Positions 1 to 8,400 of a stretch of DNA of 35,029 bases are shown here, piece by piece. Source of the stretch: an uncultured Bacteriovoracaceae bacterium (GTDB taxonomy: Bacteria; Bdellovibrionota; Bacteriovoracia; Bacteriovoracales; Bacteriovoracaceae); NCBI GenBank assembly GCA_937930825.1, contig CALHBL010000055.1, positions 1 to 35,029 on the forward strand. Reading direction: 5' to 3'. The position numbers and the translations under genes were made by a program. Numbering within the stretch: position 1 is the first letter of the stretch; every line of letters starts with the position of its first letter. The notes under the pieces were generated by a model, which was not told the DNA's origin, searched no databases, and was given only the letters and a program-made list of their open reading frames with translations.

Positions 1-118
1 TCAAGGAAAGAGATGTCTTGGAAGAACTCCCTACGAAACTTTTACTGAGGGAGTTCTAAAGTTTGGGCAAATGGTTTACGATAATAAAGAAGAAGATCAA
101 GAGATAATTTTACAGTAG
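1..118 (+). pseudogene. 3' end of an IS transposase (IS481/IS3-like), cut by the window edge
   Basis: Frame 2 is open from the left edge to a TAG at 116-118. It encodes a tail containing GKRCLGRTPYETF, which matches the conserved end of the DDE integrase domain in IS481/IS3-type transposases (QGK...GRTP...F). About 38 residues are visible, so catalytic residues and the start lie outside the window. I cannot tell whether the whole gene is intact; what is seen here is partial only because of the edge. The sequence just downstream (about 145-170) may hold the terminal inverted repeat, but the other end is not visible for comparison. Family assignment rests on this short motif alone. Confidence 0.6.
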
Positions 119-581
119 TAAATTATTTTTGACTGAGGGCGTTTTGTAAACGCAAGTCGTGACTACTGCACGTAATCGATACCCTTTACTTACAACGGAT
201 CGAATAAGCGCAGCCAAACAGGACTGGGGATATAAAAGGCGGAGAGCTCATAAAATGCCCTCAGTTGTTTATGGAGCTTTAAATGCAATGTCTTAAAGCA
301 GCAGCATTCGTTCCAACAGACTTTTCCTGAAACACTGTGTAAATTCATTTAATTTTATTTAAAACAGTACTTAAGACTAGTCATATATGGTCAATAATTC
401 TTTAAAACTCTTTCTTCAAACAGAGGGCCTGCCTTGGAATAGAAGTCCCTCTTGTCTCAGTCATTGTAAAACAAGAACTAAATATTTAAAATCAACCAAC
501 TCATCGCTTCAGGAAAAGTCTGTTGGAGCTTCTCTGCAACCTGTACTTCTTCCATTACTAAAATTTATCCGACAAACAACA
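119..581. other. Gene-free stretch downstream of the IS remnant
   Basis: No convincing gene is seen. The part nearest the transposase probably contains the IS end. A 71-codon plus-strand frame at 387-602 has no ribosome binding site or family resemblance and runs into the next gene's tail. A 12-mer CTGAAACACTGT at 327-338 is identical to part of the operator-like region at 11872-11909. Confidence 0.4.
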
Positions 582-983
582 TCATCTTCTACTCGTCAGT
601 GACGGTCCTAAAAACTCATAAATTTTTTCAAGAGCATTCGAGTTACTAACATCAAAATTTATTCTCTGCCAAACCTCGGCCTTAGAATCAATCCCCAAAT
701 GTTCAATATACTCAGCAGAGGCAATAAAGTATTGGCCTTTATAGGTCAACAAGTAACCTCCGTGCTCTTTCTGATAATCCAATGCCTCCCTATGTAAGGT
801 GAACCAATGGTTAAGAAAAGATGAGGACTTTGAGTACCAAAAAGTATCAAGAGAATTCTTATAGTCCTTCCATGTGGAAAAACCATTCTCCTTAGCAAGT
901 AGCTCTAGCGCTTGCTTCAGTTGAATACCTTTTTCTTTTGATAGAGCACGCGCCTGCTTCTTGATTTCAATAATAGATTTCAT
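582..983 (-). CDS. Hypothetical protein with an N-terminal helical 'glyoxalase-related' type motif
   Basis: This 133-aa soluble protein has no signal peptide or membrane segment. Residues about 10-45 (ARALSKEKG..LKQALELLAKENGFSTWKDY) resemble the short helical module found at the N-terminus of proteins annotated as glyoxalase-superfamily-related (pattern 'AleLlA...GF.sW..y'). The remaining ~90 residues, rich in aromatic residues, are unrecognised. The ATG is preceded by AGAAGG at a good distance, which supports the start. It stands alone near an IS remnant, so it may be accessory DNA. Function is unknown; the motif similarity is weak evidence. Confidence 0.6.
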   Translation of the reverse strand: MKSIIEIKKQARALSKEKGIQLKQALELLAKENGFSTWKDYKNSLDTFWYSKSSSFLNHWFTLHREALDYQKEHGGYLLTYKGQYFIASAEYIEHLGIDSKAEVWQRINFDVSNSNALEKIYEFLGPSLTSRR

Positions 984-1193
984 ACTAACCTTCTTACAAC
1001 CCTATTATTCGCCGTGGGTTATTTTAGAGTTAATATAAATGTCTTTTGAATCTAATGAAGTGATTATCTCTTTCGCGAATATAGGCATCTTCTTGCACCT
1101 AACCTAAAGATAATAGATAACTCGATTATTTTCAAGCTTATTAATTAGTTTTACGTATCGGTTGTTCTTTGTGGAGTACATCATAGAGTTCAT

Positions 1194-1218
1194 AAAAAAG
1201 GGGCCTAACCTAGACCCC
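1194..1218 (-). terminator. Rho-independent terminator of the glycoside-hydrolase-like gene
   Basis: On the minus strand an 8-bp stem (GGGGTCTA/TAGGCCCC, one G-U pair) with a 3-nt loop is followed directly by six T residues, about 30 bp after the stop codon at 1248. Confidence 0.85.
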
Positions 1219-1247
1219 CTCTCTATATTCTTAATTCTTTAAAGCTT

Positions 1248-4091
1248 CTACTGAAATCTCTTGCTGTATTTAACAGCTGATTTGTACCTTGGCGTATTCT
1301 TATCTGATACTGATTCGCTAAGGCCAAAAGCTCCCCACTTGTGATAACCATGGGCCATATCAAAGTTGATGAAAGTTGTACCACCAATTTCCATCCATGC
1401 ATCATAGAGTTCTTCTGTAATGCGACTCATTCTTGGATGCTCAACAGCGGTCCTAAAAATCTTGAGAAGTTTCAACTCTCTGCCTTTAGTACTCTTCATG
1501 TGAATGATCTGCTTTCTCTTAGCAAGGCTTGTTGTTAAGTGATGACCTCCCTCGTATACGAGGAGTTTAATTTTATCACTAACAGTTTTAATCATTTCTA
1601 TCTGATCTTCCATCTGCTCTTTAACTTTTCTAACACCCTTAGGGTTCTTAGGATCTTCGAGAATATCAAGTAACTGATGAGCATTTTGCACACTCATAAT
1701 CCCATGCTTTGTGCCTAAACACTCGCCAATCTCACCAGATTCAATTGAATCAATTCTTCCTAGACAGCCATAGAAGTATGCACCTGTCGCTATTCCATCA
1801 ATCATTGGAAGATACTTCATCGTATCTGCATACTCTAACATAATCTCAGTAAGACCAGGGTTAGATTGTTTTGTAGCCAGTACAGTAATGAGCCTCTCCT
1901 TTGGAAAGCCTGCTCTAATCCATATATTATGGATCTTTGCTACTTGATCAACGTAAGCAAGATTAGCAATATACTGATAAGCTCTCAAGAGTCTCTTCTT
2001 AATATGAATTTCAGCTTCTTTAACTACATCATACTTAGAAATTCCATCTTGTAGTCCTCTTGTGAAACCTTTGTTGTATAGGCCTTTAAGTCTTCTTTCA
2101 AATACCATGATCTCATCACTATTGAATTGAGAAACATGATCGGGGTTATAAGAAGGCACTGCTTTCTTAGGTATTGCTTTAAGACCCTTTGCGACTCTTG
2201 TTGCATTCTTTCTGGCACTTATGTACCCATTCCAGTAACTATCAAGGTCTGGCATTTCTTTTTCAAGCATTGGAAGAGTATAGTTCCGATAGGCCGTATA
2301 TGCTTCACGGTAGCTCTTTGCAAAGTTAGGTCTATGAGGACTGTCTTCTTTTCCAAATTTTTCCTCTTGCAGTCTCGCCTTCTTACTAACATACTTCTCA
2401 ACTTGTAATAGAGCTTGCTTTCTATAGTGAACCTTGCGTTTGTTGGCCAAGCCGATCATGTACTTCTGACCCCAGAATCCACCATTCCAAACTTCATTAC
2501 TATACTCTAATGTAATTTTCTGATTCTTTGGGTAATGTTTCGTAAAATAATCCGCCATATTTTTAATGTACTCAACGGATGCATTGTGGGGAATATTTAC
2601 CCATAGGTCTGATTTTGTTTCCTTAGCAAGGTCTACTAAGACTTCATAAGGAACTCCTCTCCAGTGCTCTAATGGAGTTAAGTATGAGTTCCCCCAAGTA
2701 AGGTCACCAAGCTTTGCTCTATTTTGCGGAGTTCGGTGAAACTTCATTAAGCATTTCCCGTACTCTGAATTCTCTTCAACAATATTCCAACTCTTTTGAG
2801 GGTCTCTAACGAAGGCATATACACATTCCCTAGGTGGGCGGGGAGAAGCGTTGATCATATTCATCACTCTTAAGACTTTGAAATCTTTAATATAGTTAAT
2901 ATACGCTGGATTAAAGACTACCTTACCTTGAAGAATGGATTTACCATTAGCAATATTAGGCATTATCATTTTTATATTTTTAAGTTCAGTTTTCTTGCGA
3001 GCAGTAAAACTGATCCTTAAACCTTCTATATCAGGCTTTTGTGGAATTCTGACATCAATACAAACTCGTTGACCATATTGTGAAAGGTTGATTGGGATTT
3101 GATTACCATTAGTATCTGGAACTATTCCAGCACTTGGATGTCCGCCCTGGCCGCTATTTCCACCCTGGTTGTTACTTCCTCCACCATTGGAGTGTCCACC
3201 TTGATGGTTATGACTATTATCTCTCTTTTCTTTTTCTAGTCTTTCTTGCTGATCTATCACTTTACAATCTGGCATTGCCTGAATTTTTTGCGTATAATTC
3301 TGTCCGAAGAGCGAAGCTAGAAATCGCTTAATCCATGCCCAAAGCCTTGCCCAAAAGCCAAGTTTCTTCTTATACACTTCTGGATATTTACAATTTCTAT
3401 CAATATCAATACCCATCTCTTTTAATCTTGCTTTTTGAGCAATATTAATTGAAGGCTTTAATCCTGCTTGACCTGTACTAACAACATCACTAACTGAAGC
3501 ATAATCTCTCACTCCGTTACATGATACGACTCGACCAATACCTGAAACATTTACTGATACATCTTTAGACACATAGAGTGAATAAACACCATTAGGAACA
3601 TCACCTTGTCTGGCCGATTCGAGTAGAGTCGTCGTAACACTTGCCCCTTTTCGGTAAAGAGTCGCTGACTTGTCATGGTGGATATTTACCCCATATTGAG
3701 GAAAGTTATTTCTATTTTGCTGAGCATAGCGATAAATATACTTATCGGCATGAAAGCCACTTAAGGGAGTGGGAAGTTGTGCATCTTCTGCATCAACTCT
3801 AAGTTTAAGCTCTCTAATCTTAGCTAGACCACCTTTTTGAATCTCTGTACGCATTTGGTGATAGAAGTGCTCAACAAAGGGACGAGAGGTTTGAAATATA
3901 TTTGCAAACATAACAGGAGCGGAAACAAGTTTCTGCTCACTCTGTGGAGCAGACATATTAAGGCCCATCGCCCTAGTTAATTTATCATTTCCTTGTTGGG
4001 AACTCGGCAGCCGATCCCCAAGGTTGGTACACGAGTAACTGACTAGTACGGTCAGCAACAACGCAAGAATATAGAACTTATTTTTCATCAT
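1248..4091 (-). CDS. Exported glycoside-hydrolase-like (clan GH-A-type) protein, probable lipoprotein
   Basis: This 947-aa protein begins with a hydrophobic signal (residues 4-20) ending SYSC, an imperfect lipobox, so lipidation at about Cys21 is possible but not certain. A Gly/Asn/His/Gln-rich linker at about residues 290-325 separates an N-terminal domain from the larger C-terminal domain. The latter carries GVPYEVLVDLA, WVNIPHNAS and YSNEVWN (Glu near 533), then LLVYEGGHH (Glu near 846). These resemble the two catalytic glutamates on strands 4 and 7 of clan GH-A barrels and occur in proteins often annotated as cellulose/carbohydrate-binding. About 150 residues between the motifs are an unusual Lys/Tyr-rich insertion. 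GGGGA stands ahead of the ATG. A role in cutting an extracellular or prey-envelope polysaccharide is inference; the substrate is unknown. Confidence 0.8.
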   Translation of the reverse strand: MMKNKFYILALLLTVLVSYSCTNLGDRLPSSQQGNDKLTRAMGLNMSAPQSEQKLVSAPVMFANIFQTSRPFVEHFYHQMRTEIQKGGLAKIRELKLRVDAEDAQLPTPLSGFHADKYIYRYAQQNRNNFPQYGVNIHHDKSATLYRKGASVTTTLLESARQGDVPNGVYSLYVSKDVSVNVSGIGRVVSCNGVRDYASVSDVVSTGQAGLKPSINIAQKARLKEMGIDIDRNCKYPEVYKKKLGFWARLWAWIKRFLASLFGQNYTQKIQAMPDCKVIDQQERLEKEKRDNSHNHQGGHSNGGGSNNQGGNSGQGGHPSAGIVPDTNGNQIPINLSQYGQRVCIDVRIPQKPDIEGLRISFTARKKTELKNIKMIMPNIANGKSILQGKVVFNPAYINYIKDFKVLRVMNMINASPRPPRECVYAFVRDPQKSWNIVEENSEYGKCLMKFHRTPQNRAKLGDLTWGNSYLTPLEHWRGVPYEVLVDLAKETKSDLWVNIPHNASVEYIKNMADYFTKHYPKNQKITLEYSNEVWNGGFWGQKYMIGLANKRKVHYRKQALLQVEKYVSKKARLQEEKFGKEDSPHRPNFAKSYREAYTAYRNYTLPMLEKEMPDLDSYWNGYISARKNATRVAKGLKAIPKKAVPSYNPDHVSQFNSDEIMVFERRLKGLYNKGFTRGLQDGISKYDVVKEAEIHIKKRLLRAYQYIANLAYVDQVAKIHNIWIRAGFPKERLITVLATKQSNPGLTEIMLEYADTMKYLPMIDGIATGAYFYGCLGRIDSIESGEIGECLGTKHGIMSVQNAHQLLDILEDPKNPKGVRKVKEQMEDQIEMIKTVSDKIKLLVYEGGHHLTTSLAKRKQIIHMKSTKGRELKLLKIFRTAVEHPRMSRITEELYDAWMEIGGTTFINFDMAHGYHKWGAFGLSESVSDKNTPRYKSAVKYSKRFQ

Positions 4092-4188
4092 AGAAATTCC
4101 CCAAGACTAAAGTCTAATAAAGATTATTATGAGCAGTATATCAATTTCTATATTTGAGTTGACCAGAGGCCAAAATTTGCCTATTGCC

Positions 4189-4216
4189 AAAAAAAAGGGA
4201 GGACATAGCCCCCCCT
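4189..4216 (-). terminator. Rho-independent terminator of the arsR / Cys-rich ORF unit
   Basis: The minus strand forms an 8-bp G/C-rich stem (AGGGGGGG with TCCTCCCT, two G-U pairs) around a 5-nt loop, followed by an eight-T run. It lies 7 bp after the stop of the 38-aa ORF, which supports that ORF as the last gene of the arsR transcript. Confidence 0.8.
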
Positions 4217-4222
4217 AATGCA

Positions 4223-4339
4223 TTAAATCTTTTTCTCAAAGAAATCTGCAATATGCCTCAAAAGACTTGCGATCACCTTGTTGTCACAACATGAGCAGCA
4301 ACTCTTATTGCAGCATTCACCATTTTCTTCCTCTTTCAT
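4223..4339 (-). CDS. 38-aa cysteine-rich protein downstream of arsR
   Basis: A short reading frame of 38 codons starts at the ATG ending at 4339. A strong AAAGGAG lies 7 nt upstream and the arsR stop is 10 bp away. The N-terminal half carries ECCNKSCCSCC, that is six Cys in eleven residues; the C-terminal half looks like an amphipathic helix (KVIASLLRHIADFFEKKI). A terminator follows 7 bp after the stop. The arrangement (RBS, tight spacing, terminator) argues that it is translated. The Cys cluster suggests binding of a soft metal or metalloid such as As(III), Cu(I) or Cd(II), by analogy with metallothioneins and copper chaperones. This is inferred, as I do not recognise a named family. Confidence 0.75.
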   Translation of the reverse strand: MKEEENGECCNKSCCSCCDNKVIASLLRHIADFFEKKI

Positions 4340-4349
4340 TTTGACTCCT

Positions 4350-4643
4350 TTAGTTACAGCATGACGAACTTTCTATTTCATCAGCAAATTCCCGTAAGAG
4401 TCTGGCCAGCTCTTCTCTTTTTAAATCGTAGTAAACTTCTTTACCCTTTTTATTGGCGCCAAGAACCCCTGCCCCCTTAAGCTTCGATAGGTGTCGACTT
4501 ACTACCGAAAAATCAATCGAACAACATTGAGATAATTGCCCTACATTTGCCTCACGGCATTTACAGAGCTCAAATACCAGGCCTAGTCGATTAGGATCAG
4601 AGAGAACTTTAAAAAGAGATGAGAACTTACTTACGTTTTTCAT
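4350..4643 (-). CDS. arsR: ArsR-family metalloid-responsive repressor
   Basis: This 97-aa winged-helix protein fits the ArsR/SmtB family: LFKVLSDPNRLGLVFEL at the N-terminus, a recognition helix with DFSVVSRHLSKLK, and a wing GKEVYYDL. ELCKC near residue 27 corresponds to the ELCxC arsenite site of ArsR; a second pair (QCC) lies near residue 40 and a third (SSCCN) ends the protein. The start codon abuts a palindromic operator with no room for a clear Shine-Dalgarno sequence, and an in-frame stop lies just upstream, so the mRNA may be leaderless or poorly translated. It is transcribed with the 38-aa Cys-rich ORF. No arsenite pump or arsenate reductase is seen nearby, so the exact inducer is uncertain. 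Confidence 0.9.
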   Translation of the reverse strand: MKNVSKFSSLFKVLSDPNRLGLVFELCKCREANVGQLSQCCSIDFSVVSRHLSKLKGAGVLGANKKGKEVYYDLKREELARLLREFADEIESSSCCN

Positions 4644-4703
4644 ACTTGCATCTTAATGCAAGTGTATATAGAGCTCAAGCTTTATTTGCATCTACAAGCA
4701 AGT
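4644..4703 (-). promoter_or_regulatory. Tandem ArsR operator sites
   Basis: A perfect inverted repeat ACTTGCAT-N4-ATGCAAGT (4644-4663) abuts the arsR start codon. A second 20-bp copy at 4684-4703, identical at 16 of 20 positions, lies exactly 40 bp upstream. Equal spacing of about four helical turns suggests cooperative binding on one face and autorepression. Operator identity is inferred from position and dyad symmetry. Confidence 0.75.
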
Positions 4704-4754
4704 AACTTTTAATATATAATAATAACGATGGGTTGAGTACTCATAAAGGCACTC

Positions 4755-5444
4755 TTACTGAAGGCTTTTTAATAAACGTGACCAGACGCTACGGCAAGAT
4801 CTCACTTTAACATTATAGAGTTTATTATTTAAAATATCATTGAGAACGCCCTCTTTTAGGCCATCAGGCTTTCTTCCCTTACCTAGACCATCTCTGATAT
4901 TAGTTGAGCTTGTTGAATAGTCAGGTGACACACTAATCCCCTTAACTCCTCCAAAGTCTTTAATTTCGCTCCCTTCCCGTGCTACTCCAATATATGTTAC
5001 ATTTTGCGCCACGATAGGTTTGTAAGTCCCATCAGCGATATTCTCAATGACATCGCTTCCAGATATGAGAAAGACGCCATTACCTCTTTTGGCCTCACTA
5101 AAGTTTTTTACAAATCCATTATAGCCATTCTTCTGATACACCTCTAATTCACTTGGAGTCATAAAACGAATTTTTTTTTCTCCTTTGAAATGCAACTCGG
5201 CCATTCTCCTACGGTGTTCTACACTAAGTTTTTTATTCTTTCTTCCTTGGTTTTCACTTACAACAATTATAACTTCATCCAGCTTTCCTCCATTGATGGC
5301 CGCCCTTATCGCCGCAGTATGACCGAGGTGAGGAGGATCAAAAGTTCCTCCATAAATTCCAATTCTTTGGGAATCAGCGCCGAGGATGCTGCTGCTAATG
5401 ATGAAAAAAGTTAAGAGTATGAAAGGAGAAAATTTTATATTCAT
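4755..5444 (-). CDS. Exported NadD-like nucleotidyltransferase
   Basis: This 229-aa protein has a clear signal peptide (residues 1-23, likely cut after ILGA) in front of a nucleotidyltransferase fold. GIYGGTFDPPHLGH (residues 29-42, with His39 and His42 of the HxGH motif) and SSTNIRDGL (179-187, the ISSTxIR motif) match NadD, which adenylates nicotinate mononucleotide to NaAD using ATP. LISGSDVIENI also fits the family. NadD is normally cytoplasmic, so an export signal is odd. The start is the ATG at 5444: AAGGAG lies 8 nt away, while the longer GTG start would abut that RBS. The ATG overlaps the upstream phosphoesterase stop by 1 nt (TAATG), so the two are translationally coupled. Substrate and location are inferred. 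Confidence 0.85.
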   Translation of the reverse strand: MNIKFSPFILLTFFIISSSILGADSQRIGIYGGTFDPPHLGHTAAIRAAINGGKLDEVIIVVSENQGRKNKKLSVEHRRRMAELHFKGEKKIRFMTPSELEVYQKNGYNGFVKNFSEAKRGNGVFLISGSDVIENIADGTYKPIVAQNVTYIGVAREGSEIKDFGGVKGISVSPDYSTSSTNIRDGLGKGRKPDGLKEGVLNDILNNKLYNVKVRSCRSVWSRLLKSLQ

Positions 5445-8400
5445 TATCGGCACTCCTTAAGTAGAATATTTACAAGTTCATTCTTCTTAGCTGAACTTAG
5501 CGATCTGTAACTAGGAATTTCATCAATAATTCTGCGGGCAATCTCCACATCAACTGGAGAGATGAGACTACCTTGACTACTCAACTTTCCTTGAGCCTTT
5601 CTAAGAGAAGGAGAAGTTTCAAGAAGTCGGTATATTTTATTCTTAGAGTCTCTATCTAGTTCATCAATTTGTTTTAATAAACCTTCTGCTGAAGTCGCTA
5701 CTGAAGAGCTCTGAGGCTTACTCTTTGCTCTGCCCTTGCTACTAACCCCATTGGTTTGCAAGTCCTTGGCCCTGTACGCTCTTGTTGTATAAATACATGA
5801 ATCGCCATTTCGGCAGGGGCCAATCGTAACAGGCCTTCCGTCCTCCAGTAAAACTGTAAAAAGACCACTATTCTTTACTTCTCCAGTTGAGTCATCAACA
5901 TATTGAGCACCTCTACCTCCCAAGTTTCCAGAAGAAACAAACGAAGATGCCTTATCTCTTCCTCCATACCAAAGATCATGTAAATGATTATCTCCACTAA
6001 TTCTAAGGTTAACATCTGAATCAATCACAGAGCCAGCATGCACACCTGTAGCAGGACTGAAGGCCTTCTCATTTTTAAATACAATAGGTAAATCTATATT
6101 AGGAGGAGGTTGGGGTAGATGAGATATTTCAGCACTTAGTCCGTCACCAAAACGCACAACTTCAGATCCATCTGGATCTTTTAATATTTGAATTCCAGGA
6201 AACCTCTTTTCAAGATAGGCAATTCGTCTTTCTAAGAATTGAGGGTCATAAATGACTTTATCCCCAACCTTTGTATATCTATAAGCATCATGATTTCCTA
6301 ACTGAAGAATTAGTTGATCGTTTCTAAGTTCTCCTTTTGCAAGGATTTTAGCAATCACATCTCCGTTCGCCTTATTAGCAACTTCTTCAACTTGATTGAA
6401 ATGAGCTTTACTACATTGAGATATAGACTTCGCTCCATTCTTACAGATAGCCTGAAGCCATTTAGTCATCTGTGAGCTATCGTAAATATCTCCTCCAACT
6501 ATAACTCTCCCATTTTGAAAAGCGTCTTGCTCCTTTTCTAAATACCTTAAAAACCTATCAAAATTTTCTTGGCTTCCTCTTTGACCTAAGTGAAGATCAC
6601 TCACTACAATAGAGTTCTTCTTAGATCCTGAGTGAAAGAGAGTTTCAATTGCCTGTTCATACTGCTGACCTGTCAGACCTTGGAGATGATTTGTGACTTC
6701 AGAAATACTCTTAAAATCTTGTTCATCTCCTAGAGCTTTGGCATAGGCCTTAGTCTTTATCTTCGTAGGTACAAAGAGAGTTGATCCGATTGAGTGCTCC
6801 CATTGAGTATTATCACTGTCAATTTTTTTCAACTCTGACAGAAGAACCATACGACGTCCCCCATTTTCTGCAACAACTTCACCATAGCGACCTTTGATTG
6901 ATCGTAGTTTAAGAGTAACATTTCTATCATTCCAAATGCCTGAAACTCCTACAAGATCCCCTAAGTTAAGATTTTCAATCTCAAGTGGCTTACCAATATT
7001 TAAAGTTTGAACAGGAATGACTTTACCTTTGAGTGGCCCATTAGTGGCCTCAACATAGACATAGCCATTTTCTATTTTTTTTATAACACCATTGGTAGCA
7101 CCTCCGCCTTGATTGAAGCTGATTTTCTTTCCAGTCACATCTACCTTTTTAGGGGTAGTAACTTTCAAGGCCTTTGCTTCTTTTGCGCTCTTTAAGGTGG
7201 AAGAAACTGCGCCACCGATATCAAGGGCCAACACACTAACAACATCAATCACAGCTCTTGCTGTTTTATTCTTTGCCTCAACTGATTGATCCAGTACCGT
7301 TTGATAGTCTTCGACATGACCAGACTTAAGAAGCCCTTCAGTGCTCGACAAAAGATCACTCTCTTTAATTGCCGACCCAATGGAATCAGCTGCTATAATG
7401 GCAGAGCCTGCAACAGAGCTGGCAACCCCACTTACGGTTCCTAAAACGGGAACCACCTGAGCAGCTGTTCCTAGCACAATCAGGCCCATTCCTACCACTC
7501 TTCTCATACTCCATTTGGATTTTTCTATGATATCTTTTCTTAAAGCTTGGCAATAAGCACTTTGCATATTTTCATTTTCATGACTACCTAGCTTCATCAC
7601 TTCATCGACCAATAAAGGAAACTGATGAAGTCCTTCTCCCAGTCCCTTGCAGACTGTTGCAGCTGATTTCGTTAGATCTGTCGTTAAGCCCTGAATACCT
7701 CTTTTCATAAGGCCATCAACCTGGCCGTCATTACTTGAAACTCTTCTTACTTCTTTAGCGTAAATATTCACAAGCTTTGCAAAATCAATATCTCTATTAT
7801 TCTTAAGTAAGTCCTTACTCTTTCTCCTCATTTTAGGATCATGAACGCCTTCAAGTATCTCCTGATAGTCATCAGGATAAGCTTTAATTACTTTTTCAAA
7901 ACCCTCTATGAGCTCCTTTGCTCTATTTGATTTTACTAAGTGACCTGCTAAAGCTGACGGACGCACTTTAGAAGTAGAGTCAACAAAGAGATTTAAGTTA
8001 TCTACTTTCTTAAAAAGTAAGGGGAACGACTTTACTCTTTTATACAGAGGAATCATTGCCCTCTTATAATTCTCGATTTTCCTCTTACTCGCCTCTTGGT
8101 GACTCTTCAACCTCTTATTCTTATTTTCTAGGCCCAGAGAACACTCACTATCTACTCGAGCATTGAGCTCAGCCTTATGCTTTGCTACGATATCAGCATC
8201 TGAAGTATCAGAAGTTCCACCCTGCTCTTTTGGGGCCTTCCTTCTAATATCGACAATGAGCTCTCGCTTCACTCTTGCCATGCATTTAAAGATATCAATA
8301 TTGGAAAGCTGCTCTAACTTCTCATTATCTACCTTTTCAATGGCCTCTTGTTTATTAAAGAAAGCACGATTTAAAAGACTATTAAAAAGACTCTCTTTTA

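Noticed and set aside
387-602. 71-codon plus-strand frame
   Set aside because: No ribosome binding site, no family resemblance, and it overlaps the tail of the minus-strand gene at 582-983.
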